A stretch of DNA of 64,000 nt from HGM04593 sp045646845. GTDB taxonomy: Bacteria; Bacteroidota; Bacteroidia; Bacteroidales; Bacteroidaceae. Both the position numbers and the translations under genes were made by a program. The stretch lies in contig JAZRLO010000026.1 in NCBI GenBank assembly GCA_045646845.1, positions 62,001 to 126,000 on the forward strand, in the 5' to 3' direction. Below are positions 33,525 to 42,054 of this stretch, in pieces. The stretch's first letter is position 1. Every line of letters begins with the position of its first letter. Under the pieces are notes generated by a model. That model did not search any database. It worked only from the letters and a program-made list of their open reading frames with translations, and was not told where the DNA came from.

Positions 33525-34859
33525 ATGAGAGTAGAAACCACACTGGAGAACCTGAAGAAGAGGTTCCCGAACGAGCCGGAGTATTTTCAGGCTGTAGAAG
33601 AGGTATTACGTTCAATAGAAGATGAGTACAACAAGCACCCCGAATTCGAGGCAAGCAATCTCATAGAACGTCTCTGCATACCTGACAGGATATTCACATT
33701 CCGTGTAACATGGGTCGATGACAAGGGTAACGTCCAAGTGAACACCGGTTACCGCGTACAGCACAACAACGCAATCGGCCCCTACAAAGGAGGAATACGT
33801 TTCCACCCGTCAGTAAATGTGGGAATACTCAAATACCTTGCGTTCGAACAGACATTCAAGAACTCCCTCACCACCCTGCCGATGGGCGGTGCAAAAGGCG
33901 GTTCCGATTTCGATCCTAAAGGAAAGAGCGACAACGAGGTAATGCGCTTCTGCCAGGCATTCATCACCGAACTGTGGCGCAATATCGGCCCGGAAATGGA
34001 CGTACCCGCCGGTGACATCGGCGTAGGCGGACGCGAAGTTGGCTACATGTTCGGCATGTACAAGAAACTGACACGCGAATTCAACGGCGTATTCACAGGC
34101 AAGGGTCTAGAATTCGGTGGTTCGCTTATCCGCCCCGAAGCTACGGGATACGGCAACATCTATTTCCTGCAGGAGATGCTCTCAACACGCGGCGATAGCA
34201 TAGAGGGAAAAACTTGCCTTGTATCGGGCTCGGGCAATGTGGCGCAATATACAGTAGAGAAGGTAATCCAATTGGGCGGTAAGGTTGTTACCATGAGCGA
34301 TTCCAACGGTTACATATATGATCCCGAAGGCATCGACCGCGAAAAGCTCAACTACATCATGGAGCTCAAGAACGTACGTCGCGGACGCATCAAGGAATAT
34401 GCCGACAAATACGGATGCAAATACGTAGAGAACGCACGTCCTTGGAACGAAAAGGGCGACATAGCTCTACCGTCGGCCACACAGAACGAAATTGACGCAA
34501 ATGACGCCAAGGCACTTGTAGCGAACGGAGTCATTGCAGTTTCAGAAGGCGCGAACATGCCTTCAACACCCGAAGCGGTACACACATTCCAGGCAGCAAA
34601 AATCCTGTACGCACCGGGCAAGGCATCGAATGCCGGCGGTGTTTCAGTATCGGGTCTTGAAATGAGCCAGAACTCGGGCAAAATCAACTGGAGCAGCGAA
34701 AAGGTTGACCAGATGTTGCACGAGATAATGCACAACATACACAGTTCATGCGTAAAGTACGGCACACAGGAGGACGGCTACATTGACTATGTGAAGGGCG
34801 CAAACATAGCCGGTTTCTTAAAGGTTGCCAAAGCAATGATGGCACAAGGAATAGTATAA
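33525..34859 (+). CDS. gdhA: Hexameric glutamate dehydrogenase
   Basis: The 444-residue enzyme reductively aminates 2-oxoglutarate with ammonium, the main ammonium entry route in Bacteroidales. Family motifs include PYKGGIRFHP, the catalytic lysine in LPMGGAKGGSDFDPKG (K124), MDVPAGDIGVGGREVG, the Rossmann motif SGSGNVAQYT, and the C-terminal NAGGVSVSGLEMSQN. Length and motifs place it in the small hexameric type I family, usually NADPH-linked; coenzyme choice cannot be proved by eye. It stands alone, with a long AT-rich upstream region suited to nitrogen control and a terminator 150 bases downstream. Confidence 0.96.
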   Translation: MRVETTLENLKKRFPNEPEYFQAVEEVLRSIEDEYNKHPEFEASNLIERLCIPDRIFTFRVTWVDDKGNVQVNTGYRVQHNNAIGPYKGGIRFHPSVNVGILKYLAFEQTFKNSLTTLPMGGAKGGSDFDPKGKSDNEVMRFCQAFITELWRNIGPEMDVPAGDIGVGGREVGYMFGMYKKLTREFNGVFTGKGLEFGGSLIRPEATGYGNIYFLQEMLSTRGDSIEGKTCLVSGSGNVAQYTVEKVIQLGGKVVTMSDSNGYIYDPEGIDREKLNYIMELKNVRRGRIKEYADKYGCKYVENARPWNEKGDIALPSATQNEIDANDAKALVANGVIAVSEGANMPSTPEAVHTFQAAKILYAPGKASNAGGVSVSGLEMSQNSGKINWSSEKVDQMLHEIMHNIHSSCVKYGTQEDGYIDYVKGANIAGFLKVAKAMMAQGIV

Positions 34860-34860
34860 G

Positions 34861-34909
34861 CGGAAAACGGAAAACGGAAAGCGGAAAACTGAAAACGGAA
34901 AACTGAAAA
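34861..34909. repeat. Seven-copy heptamer repeat (CGGAAAA type)
   Basis: CGGAAAA, CGGAAAA, CGGAAAG, CGGAAAA, CTGAAAA, CGGAAAA, CTGAAAA follow each other without gaps right after the gdhA stop. Confidence 0.85.
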
Positions 34910-35010
34910 GTGGGAAGTAGGAACTGAAAGTTTATACAACGCTTACGCAACTGCACCGGATTAGGTTTATCAAAACTAAACGCAGGAATCCCAAACAACC
35001 TGCAAATAAC

Positions 35011-35048
35011 AGACAAAAGCAAATCTCATACGGGGTTTGCTTTTGTCT
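35011..35048 (+). terminator. Terminator after gdhA
   Basis: AGACAAAAGCAAA (35011-35023) pairs with TTTGCTTTTGTCT (35036-35048). Its right arm overlaps the -33 element of the next promoter. Confidence 0.7.
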
Positions 35049-35071
35049 TATACATTATTTGAGTATCTTCG
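35041..35071 (+). promoter_or_regulatory. Promoter of the AmpG-like transporter gene
   Basis: TTG at 35043-35045, 18 bases, then TATCTTCG at 35064-35071. Transcription from about 35078 rules out the upstream ATG at 35037. Confidence 0.65.
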
Positions 35072-35099
35072 CGTAAAATACCAAACCAGACTTATCAAT

Positions 35100-36377
35100 A
35101 TGCTAAAGAAAACAAACGCATGGTTATGGATACCGACGCTATATTTCGCATCGGGATTGCCCTATCATGCCATAACATCGATATCCGATATAATGTACAA
35201 GGACTTGGGTGTGGAGAACAGCACCATAACCTTTCTAACATCCATATTCCTAATACCCTGGACAATTAAACCGCTATGGAGCCCGTTCGTGGAACTCATC
35301 AGCACAAGACGCAAATGGACAATATACTCCCAACTGCTGCTTGCACTGTGTTTCGGAATGGTCGCAACGTTCATACCGATGAACAGCTATCTGCTGCTGA
35401 CAATCATCGCATTCATGATCGGCGCATTCGTTTCATCGACTCACGACATTGCACTTGACGGATTCTATATTCTGGCACTGCCGCAGGAGAAGCAGTCGTT
35501 TTTCTCGGGCATACGCAACACAGCCTACCGCATAGCCACGGTTTTCAGTTCAGGAATTCTGGTAATGCTAGCCAACAAAATGGGACACTATCTGGGCTGT
35601 GACGCGCTTGCATGGAGTGCCACATTCGCTACCACAGCAATAATCATGCTTGCATTCTTCCTTTACAACAGGAAAGCCATGCCAAAGCCGGAGAATGACA
35701 TAGACCGAGCACCGCGCAGCGTAAGCATGATATTCAGAGATTTCGGCGACATCATAAGAACATATTTCAAGAAACCGGGAATATGGTCTGCATTACTATT
35801 CCTACTTCTGTTCCGCTTCCCCGAAGCACAATTGGGCAAGATTGGCAAACTATTCCTTATGGACCCCTCTACAGCGGGAGGATTGGGTCTCGACAAAGGC
35901 GACATAGGTTTTCTCAACGGTGTCATAGGTGTCATAGGACTCATCATCGGCGGCATTGCCGGAGGCATATGCATTTCGCGCAAAGGATTGAAATACTGGC
36001 TATGGCCAATGGTTGTCGCAATATCACTGCCGGATGCCGTATATGTTTATATGAGCATGGTACTGCCTGAGAGCATGACAGTTGTTGGAGGTTGCATTTT
36101 CATCGAACAACTTGGTTATGGTTTTGGTTTTACAGCATATACATTGTATATGATATACTTTGCTCAAGGCAAGTACCCCACAGCCCACTTTGCCATATCC
36201 ACAGCATTCATGTCATTGGGCATGATGTTACCGGGAATGGTTTCGGGCAAGATACAGGAGTGGCTCGGATATGAATATTTTTTCATCTGGGTAATGCTGT
36301 GCACTGTCATAACATTTGCGGTATCGGCCATGATAAAGATTGACCCGAAATTCGGAAAGAGACAGGCAACTGAATAA
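35100..36377 (+). CDS. AmpG-like MFS permease
   Basis: From the chosen start the protein has 425 residues and about twelve membrane helices. The opening WIPTLYFASGLPYHAI, the loop IKPLWSPFVE, and the helix-5 motif SSTHDIALDGFYI correspond to the AmpG family (SGLPxxL, FLWSPLMD, SASQDIVFDAW). AmpG imports GlcNAc-anhydro-muropeptides into the cytoplasm for cell-wall recycling. A longer frame begins at 35037, but the promoter lies inside it, so the ATG at 35100 is used. It is followed 150 bases later by an N-acetylglucosamine-type kinase gene, which suits an amino-sugar salvage role. Substrate is inferred from family resemblance. Confidence 0.75.
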   Translation: MLKKTNAWLWIPTLYFASGLPYHAITSISDIMYKDLGVENSTITFLTSIFLIPWTIKPLWSPFVELISTRRKWTIYSQLLLALCFGMVATFIPMNSYLLLTIIAFMIGAFVSSTHDIALDGFYILALPQEKQSFFSGIRNTAYRIATVFSSGILVMLANKMGHYLGCDALAWSATFATTAIIMLAFFLYNRKAMPKPENDIDRAPRSVSMIFRDFGDIIRTYFKKPGIWSALLFLLLFRFPEAQLGKIGKLFLMDPSTAGGLGLDKGDIGFLNGVIGVIGLIIGGIAGGICISRKGLKYWLWPMVVAISLPDAVYVYMSMVLPESMTVVGGCIFIEQLGYGFGFTAYTLYMIYFAQGKYPTAHFAISTAFMSLGMMLPGMVSGKIQEWLGYEYFFIWVMLCTVITFAVSAMIKIDPKFGKRQATE

Positions 36378-36471
36378 ATCAGAGATTATTACCGGCAATT
36401 TACATTTGCGAACACATAATCACATTATATAAGATAGAAAAGAGTTGTGGATAAAAAAAAGCGAACATTCT

Positions 36472-36501
36472 TTGTTCTACAAAGGCTTTGCACTATCTTT
36501 A
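36472..36501 (+). promoter_or_regulatory. Promoter of the N-acetylglucosamine kinase/FKBP operon
   Basis: TTG at 36472-36474, exactly 19 bases, then TATCTTTA at 36494-36501 (last base differs from consensus). The leader is about 17 bases. Confidence 0.65.
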
Positions 36502-36524
36502 CAAAATATTTCAAAACTATATAG

Positions 36525-37364
36525 ATGATACTGATTGCAGACAGTGGTTCAACCAAGACAGATTGGGTACTTTGTGACGGAACAACAATCGTCACCAGAG
36601 TCAAGACACAAGGATTGAACCCTACACTACAGAGCGAAGAAGAAATTGCGGAAGTGCTTTCAATGGAGCTGGCCGGAAAGATTGAGGCAGATGCTCCCCA
36701 GAAGATTTTCTTCTATGGCGCCGGTTGCGCTTACGAAAGTGCGAACAGCAGAATGTCGCGTGCTCTGAAAACAATTTTTACAACCGACAACATAGATATA
36801 AACAGCGACCTGCTTGGGGCTGCACGAGCAATGTGCGGACATGAGAACGGTATCGCATGCATACTCGGTACCGGTTCGAATTCATGCCTTTATGACGGAG
36901 AAAAAATAATAGGTAACACCCCCTCGCTCGGTTACATACTCGGCGATGAAGGAAGCGGTTCTTACCTTGGACGCCGTCTGTTGAGCGATTGCCTTAAGAA
37001 ACAGTTACCAAAAGAACTGTGCATGGAATTCATGAACAGATACAATCTTGACATGGCAACAATCCTGGAACATGTCTATCAGATGCCCCTGCCGAACAGA
37101 TGGCTTGCCAGTTTTACACCGTTCCTTGTCGAACACAAGGAGGTACCTGAAATTAAGGCAATGATAAAACAGTGTTTCACGGACTTCTTCAAGCGCAACA
37201 CAATGGTTTACCGCCGTTCATGGCTGCCCATACATATTATCGGTGGCGTAGGCGTAAATTTTGAGAACGAGATAAAAGAGACTGCAGAAAGTCTCGGATT
37301 CTCCGTAGGCAAAGTAGCCGAGAGCCCGATAGATGGACTTATTGAATATCATAAAACAATTTAA
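36525..37364 (+). CDS. BadF/BadG-type ATPase, N-acetylglucosamine kinase-like
   Basis: The 279-residue cytosolic protein belongs to the ASKHA sugar-kinase fold. The phosphate-1 loop is ADSGSTKTDWVL (5-16), the second loop GTGSNSCLYDG (about 113-123), and the adenosine motif IIGGVGVNFENE sits near the C-terminus. GYILGDEGSGSYLGR is the conserved sugar-side stretch found in N-acetylglucosamine kinases of the NAGK/BadF group. It probably phosphorylates an N-acetylhexosamine at O6. It is in an operon with an FKBP-type lipoprotein gene 11 bases downstream and follows the AmpG-like permease. The exact sugar is not provable from sequence. Confidence 0.8.
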   Translation: MILIADSGSTKTDWVLCDGTTIVTRVKTQGLNPTLQSEEEIAEVLSMELAGKIEADAPQKIFFYGAGCAYESANSRMSRALKTIFTTDNIDINSDLLGAARAMCGHENGIACILGTGSNSCLYDGEKIIGNTPSLGYILGDEGSGSYLGRRLLSDCLKKQLPKELCMEFMNRYNLDMATILEHVYQMPLPNRWLASFTPFLVEHKEVPEIKAMIKQCFTDFFKRNTMVYRRSWLPIHIIGGVGVNFENEIKETAESLGFSVGKVAESPIDGLIEYHKTI

Positions 37365-37375
37365 TAAATACAATT

Positions 37376-38410
37376 ATGAAGAAAATCTTTTTATTCGCCG
37401 CTTGCGCCATTTCACTTATGGTTGCATCATGCGGTTCCAGCGATTACCTCCAGCCACAGGAGAAGATAACAAAGGGGGACGAGTCAAAGCTCGACACATT
37501 GTCATACATTGTCGGCATAGACATGGGTAACCAGATTGCAAATGGAATAATGCCACAGTTGAATGCCGACTACGACGCGATTGTAAGTACATTGGAGAAA
37601 GCCATGATTAACCCGGACTCCAAAATAGAGGTAGCAGGCATTGTAATATGCAAGGACAGTTTGAACGTGCTTGGTATGAAGTACCTTGGCCTTGAATTCA
37701 ACAACAAGGTAATGGCTGCACTCAACGATTCTACAGGCAGTACTCCAATTTTTGCCGATGACAACGAAAAACTGATTGTATCGTCACTCTTGGGCGCAAA
37801 CTTCGGTTATAGTGTCACAATGTTAAACCTGCCATTACAAACAACATGGGTTCTTGCTGCCATCAATGACGTAAAGGACAATAAGCAGAAGATTGACGAC
37901 GAAACTGCCGAGAAATACATAATCAACTACTACACAGTCGTAGTGCCCGAACAGGGAAAGGCCAAAGAAAAAGAGTGGCTCACCATGATTGAGAAGAAGG
38001 GCGGCGTTAAGAAGACAGAATCAGGCATCCTCTACACCATTGAAGAGGAGGGTGACAGCAATACCAAAGCAATCAACGACAATGACACTGTAAAGGTATT
38101 ATATACAGGACGTGACTGCTATGGCGAGGTATTCGACTCAAACCGTTGGAATGACATGCCCAAAGAGCGTCAGGAAATGTTCAAACAGTATGACCCCGAG
38201 AAGTCAGGCAAGGACAACCCGATAGAATTCCCTCTTGACAGAGTAATCAAAGGGTGGACAGAAGGAATGAAACTTGTAGGCAAAGGCGGAAAGATCACCC
38301 TCTGGATACCATCGGAACTCGCATACGGCGAGGGAGGCACTCAAGGCATAGCCCCCTACTCTGCACTGCGTTTCGACGTTGAATTGATTGATGTCAAGCC
38401 AGCAAAGTAA
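37376..38410 (+). CDS. FKBP-type peptidyl-prolyl isomerase lipoprotein
   Basis: The 344-residue protein has a lipoprotein signal (lipobox VASC, Cys19) and so is membrane-anchored. Residues about 30-215 hold two FKBP-N-like helical segments (LDTLSYIVGIDMGNQIANG and a second such stretch near 125-160). The C-terminal FKBP domain (about 235-344) contains VKVLYTGRDCYGEVFDSN, FPLDRVIKGWTEGMKLVGKGG and IPSELAYGEGG, the standard active-site phrases. It should assist folding of periplasmic or outer-membrane proteins. An insertion of about 20 residues lies between the GEVFDSN strand and the FPLDRVI strand. It is co-transcribed with the sugar-kinase gene. Confidence 0.9.
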   Translation: MKKIFLFAACAISLMVASCGSSDYLQPQEKITKGDESKLDTLSYIVGIDMGNQIANGIMPQLNADYDAIVSTLEKAMINPDSKIEVAGIVICKDSLNVLGMKYLGLEFNNKVMAALNDSTGSTPIFADDNEKLIVSSLLGANFGYSVTMLNLPLQTTWVLAAINDVKDNKQKIDDETAEKYIINYYTVVVPEQGKAKEKEWLTMIEKKGGVKKTESGILYTIEEEGDSNTKAINDNDTVKVLYTGRDCYGEVFDSNRWNDMPKERQEMFKQYDPEKSGKDNPIEFPLDRVIKGWTEGMKLVGKGGKITLWIPSELAYGEGGTQGIAPYSALRFDVELIDVKPAK

Positions 38411-38434
38411 TTCAGAAAACATCACTCGTATGAC

Positions 38435-38466
38435 AAAACAGATGCAACCGTGGTTGCATCTGTTTT
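38435..38466 (+). terminator. Terminator after the FKBP gene
   Basis: AAAACAGATGCAACC (38435-38449) pairs with GGTTGCATCTGTTTT (38452-38466), continuing into more T residues. Confidence 0.9.
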
Positions 38467-38625
38467 TTTATTGCAGAGCAGATTAGCCCTGGTTCCTTAT
38501 ATATAACCCTTATCAGTGACTGATATTTATGGAATTATCATAGGCATTTATACGGCTATGGTTATTTTGATACAGACATCCGATAAAACAATATTGGAGA
38601 TTGTCGGGTAAATCTTAATAGAAAA

Positions 38626-38653
38626 ATTCAGCGCGCCACGTGGCGCGCTGAAT
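38626..38653 (-). terminator. Perfect 28-base palindromic terminator of the second kinase gene
   Basis: ATTCAGCGCGCCAC followed by its exact complement; on the minus strand it is followed by TTTTCTATT, 18 bases after the kinase stop. Confidence 0.85.
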
Positions 38654-38671
38654 CAATATTTTCACAATTTC

Positions 38672-40675
38672 TTACTTCTTTACAGGAATAAATGTCAGTA
38701 TAAATAGCGACAGGGACGAAATCATAGCAAGAACCATTCCAGCCCCTAATTCATGTTCTTCTGAAATTCTGAATAGGAATGCTATAACAACTACTGCCCC
38801 AAAGGAGGCTACACCATTTATCCATTTCCTCGGTAAAACCAGACTCTGCACAAAATTTATTACAAGAAGGATAAATAAGGGCAAATAGAACCATAAAGAA
38901 GTATCCAAGACGTTCATAACTTCAAATAAGCTATCACCTACTACATCCGAAAGGATACCAAACTGGCCAAAACCTGAGAAAAGTGGTAAACAACCAGATA
39001 GCAAGAACATCACTGTAAAAAGTCGTATCATAATCCAGACTGTAGAACCACTCCTTCTGTTATTCTTCAGTTTTTCACTGAATGTCATTGAGCAGAATAT
39101 TATAAGATATATCGATCGTATCAACGAATATACAACAGAAAGCCCATCAATAGTACTACCCATATCCCAATTATAAAGAAGCGCACATAAGGATGATCCA
39201 AACGAGAACAGAGATAGAAGCGCATACGAGCCGGTTACAGCCTGAGCAAGTTTTCCGCTGGCTCCGCTACCTAACAACAGAAGTCCATATGCGGGCAGCA
39301 ACAACAGATAACACACAGCATTATATATCAGCAGATAAATACCCCATTCTTCCTGAGTCGTAATATCAAAAAAGAAGAGAGAAGTATCGTAGCAAGAGAG
39401 ATTCATGACCAACCTGAGCGACATGAATGCAGTCATAAGACCTGCGCCCCATAGAGCCTTGCTCCCCTTAACATAACAGAGCAGAACAATTGCAAATACC
39501 AGAGATAACGGAAGTTGAATGCACCACAATATATTATTGAAATCACCCCAACTCCAAACCAAAGCAGAGACATTATGCAACATGAGAAATGCAGCTTCAA
39601 CGATTATGAAAGCATTCACAAGCGGCAAACGGTTCTTTTTTACAGCAGGTGCAACAACATCATACAAGGTCGCATCATCAATAGCCTTATGGGATTTTTC
39701 CCTATTCTGCCGGTCATCAAAACCGGGAGTCACGAATGCTTCACGGACAGGCACACCAAAATCTGTCACATCCTTTTCAATGACAGTATCCTCAGAATCC
39801 GGTTGATGTATCACGGTTTCCTCCGTATCAAGCAAAGAGAGAAATTCGGCAATGCTCTGTGGGCGTTTGCTTATCTGGGGCTGCATAGCTGCCTCAACAG
39901 CCGTGCGCGTCCTGGACGATACGGTTTTGGGAAAGAGCGGAAGACCATCGTTTATTAAATCGCTCGCTTCGGGAGGTGTCTGACCTGTAAGCAGTTTATA
40001 GAGCGTAGCTCCCAAGGAGTATATGTCGGTTGCAGGAGAGAACGAACTTACACCGCCACGTTTATACTGTTCCATAGGGGCATAGCCATGGCTGAGACCG
40101 ACAGGAGTCGTACTTGTCTGCTGACCGACATCATCGTACTGCTTGGAGAGACCAAAATCTATAAGTACCGCATTATCGGCTTCGTCAAGAAGGATATTGG
40201 CCGGTTTAACGTCAAGATGCATCACACTCCTGCCGTGAAGGTATGAGAGCGATTCGGCAACTTGAGAAATGTAACGCAAAGCAACCGGTTCGGGAAGCGG
40301 ACCATTCTTTACTTTATCGGCAAGAGAACCGCCGCAAAGATAATCCATAACATAATATGCAGTACCATTCTCTTCGAACACGTCAATAACGGAAACAATA
40401 CCTTTGCAGGTAAAGCTTGCAATGTTACGTGCCTCTTTCAAGAACTTCTGGCGGAAACGCTCAACAACATCCCTACTGCCGGTTGACGGGACTGATACAA
40501 AAGACGAGTCATTATCGCGTTCGCAGAGTTCCTTCATAAAAAACTCCTTTATGGCAACCTTGCGGTTCAGCGAAACCTGTACACCTTCATAGGTTATGCC
40601 GAACCCACCCTGCCCCAGCACACCGGTAACGCGATAGCGGCCATCCTGCAATAGTGTTTCATTCTTCAAATTCAT
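38672..40675 (-). CDS. Ser/Thr protein kinase with polytopic membrane domain
   Basis: The protein has an N-terminal kinase domain (about 15-285) with a complete active site (numbered from the upstream Met MVIM): GQGGFG loop 24-29, VAIK lysine 46, glutamate in FLKEARN (84), HLDVKPAN 156-163 and DFG 176-178. A linker with acidic repeats (DTEETVIH, EDTVIEKD) leads to a C-terminal half with about ten hydrophobic helices and no recognised domain. Unlike the kinase at 22964 it should be catalytically competent. The start MNLKNETLLQDG is chosen nine bases inside the longest frame. It is monocistronic. What the membrane part senses or carries is unknown. Confidence 0.88.
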   Translation of the reverse strand: MNLKNETLLQDGRYRVTGVLGQGGFGITYEGVQVSLNRKVAIKEFFMKELCERDNDSSFVSVPSTGSRDVVERFRQKFLKEARNIASFTCKGIVSVIDVFEENGTAYYVMDYLCGGSLADKVKNGPLPEPVALRYISQVAESLSYLHGRSVMHLDVKPANILLDEADNAVLIDFGLSKQYDDVGQQTSTTPVGLSHGYAPMEQYKRGGVSSFSPATDIYSLGATLYKLLTGQTPPEASDLINDGLPLFPKTVSSRTRTAVEAAMQPQISKRPQSIAEFLSLLDTEETVIHQPDSEDTVIEKDVTDFGVPVREAFVTPGFDDRQNREKSHKAIDDATLYDVVAPAVKKNRLPLVNAFIIVEAAFLMLHNVSALVWSWGDFNNILWCIQLPLSLVFAIVLLCYVKGSKALWGAGLMTAFMSLRLVMNLSCYDTSLFFFDITTQEEWGIYLLIYNAVCYLLLLPAYGLLLLGSGASGKLAQAVTGSYALLSLFSFGSSLCALLYNWDMGSTIDGLSVVYSLIRSIYLIIFCSMTFSEKLKNNRRSGSTVWIMIRLFTVMFLLSGCLPLFSGFGQFGILSDVVGDSLFEVMNVLDTSLWFYLPLFILLVINFVQSLVLPRKWINGVASFGAVVVIAFLFRISEEHELGAGMVLAMISSLSLFILTFIPVKK

Positions 40676-40703
40676 AATAACCATTAATTATATACTCATG
40701 ATA

Positions 40704-40733
40704 CAAAAATAGCAATCAACGCTGAATTAGCAA
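40704..40733 (-). promoter_or_regulatory. Promoter of the polytopic kinase gene
   Basis: Minus strand TTG (complement of 40731-40733), 19 bases, TATTTTTG (complement of 40704-40711). Confidence 0.75.
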
Positions 40734-40792
40734 AATTTCAAATGTGGATAATCATGAGAGAGAATGCTACATCAGAATCCTATTCAAAAAAT

Positions 40793-40818
40793 AAGTGGGC
40801 GACCTGAGTCGTCCACTT
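40793..40818 (-). terminator. Terminator after the NahK-like kinase gene
   Basis: AAGTGGGCGAC / GTCGTCCACTT with a CTGA loop; one G-T pair. On the minus strand it is followed by ATTTTTTG. Confidence 0.8.
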
Positions 40819-40840
40819 AAAAAAACAGTAGTTCCTCTTA

Positions 40841-41914
40841 TTATGCCATCACCTCGGCGATGAAAGCCTGCATCTCGGCCTGGTGAGCCTCCACGCTCTG
40901 CAACAGTTTGAACTGTGCCTTTGAGCGGACGAGGTTATGCTCGGGATACTGAATCTTGTAGTATGTATCACCGTTGATATAGTCGGCCAGGAAGCGTACG
41001 GTCTGCATGTATGGGAACAGAGCCGCAGCATAAGGCAGGTTCTCAACCTCAAGAGGAGTGATGAACGAAGCTGCAGACTTCAAGTAACCCTTTGTGAATG
41101 ACTTGAAGATCTCCATATTGAAGTTCACATTGTCAAGGTCCTTATCGTCCTCCTTGCCGGTGTTTGCCGCCGAACGCAGGTAATCACCGAAATCGGAGAA
41201 GATGAAGTTAGGCATCACAGTATCGAGGTCGATAACACAAAGCACGTTGCCCTGCTTGTCGAAAAGGATGTTATCGACCTTTGTATCACAGTGGCAGATA
41301 CGCTTTGCCAACTTGCCCTCGCGATGCAGACGCTCACCCTTGCACATCTCCTCGGCACGGGCCTCGAGTTCGTCAACAAGCCACTGAACCTCGGCCAGAC
41401 GACCCGCCTTGTTCTCGGCAACAGCCTCGCGCAACTGCTGCAGGCGGAACTCCATATTGTGGAAATCCTTGATTGTCTCGCCCAGCTGTGCAGGAATGTC
41501 TGCCAACATAGCCTGGAAGTTACCGAATGTCTCACCCACGATATAAGAAGTCTCGGGAGTAACGGCAGTCATGCCCTCTGTGTCAGGGATAAACTCCATC
41601 ACACGCCAGTATTTCTCACCGTCATAGTAATAGTACTTGCCGTCCTTTGCAGGAACGAACTTCAGCACCTTACGCTCGATGTCATCTGCACCGGCAGCAA
41701 CGAGTTTACCATGAATGTGCTCTGTAACGGCAACAATATTGTTCATGAGCATATCCACATCGGGGAATATCGCGTTGTTCACATGCTGCAGAACATAGTC
41801 GGGAGCATCACCCTCGGTCTTTACGCGGTATGTAGTGTTGATAAGACCATTGCCCAGAGGAGCCACTTCTACAACATTGCCCTGAATGTTGAACTGAGAA
41901 ACAATTGTGTTCAT
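40841..41914 (-). CDS. NahK-like N-acetylhexosamine 1-kinase (APH fold)
   Basis: The 357-residue cytosolic protein is an APH-fold small-molecule kinase: nucleotide loop PLGNGLINTTYRV (near 18-30), catalytic loop HCDTKVDNILFD, and metal motif VIDLDTVMPNFIFSDFGD. This combination, especially GLINxTYxV and DLDTVMPG-like VIDLDTVMP, is that of N-acetylhexosamine 1-kinases, which phosphorylate GlcNAc or GalNAc at C1 for salvage into UDP-sugars. Homoserine-kinase-like and aminoglycoside kinases share the fold, but there is no resistance context. It has its own promoter and terminator. The substrate is inferred. Confidence 0.78.
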   Translation of the reverse strand: MNTIVSQFNIQGNVVEVAPLGNGLINTTYRVKTEGDAPDYVLQHVNNAIFPDVDMLMNNIVAVTEHIHGKLVAAGADDIERKVLKFVPAKDGKYYYYDGEKYWRVMEFIPDTEGMTAVTPETSYIVGETFGNFQAMLADIPAQLGETIKDFHNMEFRLQQLREAVAENKAGRLAEVQWLVDELEARAEEMCKGERLHREGKLAKRICHCDTKVDNILFDKQGNVLCVIDLDTVMPNFIFSDFGDYLRSAANTGKEDDKDLDNVNFNMEIFKSFTKGYLKSAASFITPLEVENLPYAAALFPYMQTVRFLADYINGDTYYKIQYPEHNLVRSKAQFKLLQSVEAHQAEMQAFIAEVMA

Positions 41915-41951
41915 TGGAGTAATATTTTAAAGGTTAGTATTTGCTTATTGG

Positions 41952-41981
41952 CAAAAATAAAAAAAGAAAAGGGCAATGCAA
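41952..41981 (-). promoter_or_regulatory. Promoter of the NahK-like gene
   Basis: Minus strand TTG (complement of 41979-41981), 19 bases, TATTTTTG (complement of 41952-41959). An overlapping TAATTTTG at 41979-41986 is a second candidate. Confidence 0.7.
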
Positions 41982-42010
41982 AATTAAAGTGTAAGTTTTA
42001 AACAAAAAAA

Positions 42011-42034
42011 ATGCCGGCAACGCGTTGCCGGCAT
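42011..42034 (-). terminator. Perfect 24-base palindromic terminator
   Basis: ATGCCGGCAACG followed by its exact complement, flanked by A-run and T-run on the two sides, 20 bases past the stop of the GEVED protein gene. Confidence 0.9.
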
Positions 42035-42054
42035 TTTTATTATCGGTAAAGCCC

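Larger units (their letters stand above)
38411..38671. other. Convergent intergenic region between the FKBP and kinase genes
   Basis: The 261 bases contain one terminator at each end and about 160 bases between them with no gene, RNA or repeat that I can recognise. Confidence 0.6.

Noticed and set aside
38471..38620. tRNA or small RNA gene in the FKBP-kinase gap
   Set aside because: I checked for a cloverleaf and T-loop GTTCNANNC and found none; nothing else marks an RNA gene.
28967..41914. Two aminoglycoside-phosphotransferase-fold genes as antibiotic resistance genes
   Set aside because: Their motifs and fusion partner match AmgK-like and NahK-like sugar kinases, and there is no resistance or mobile context.
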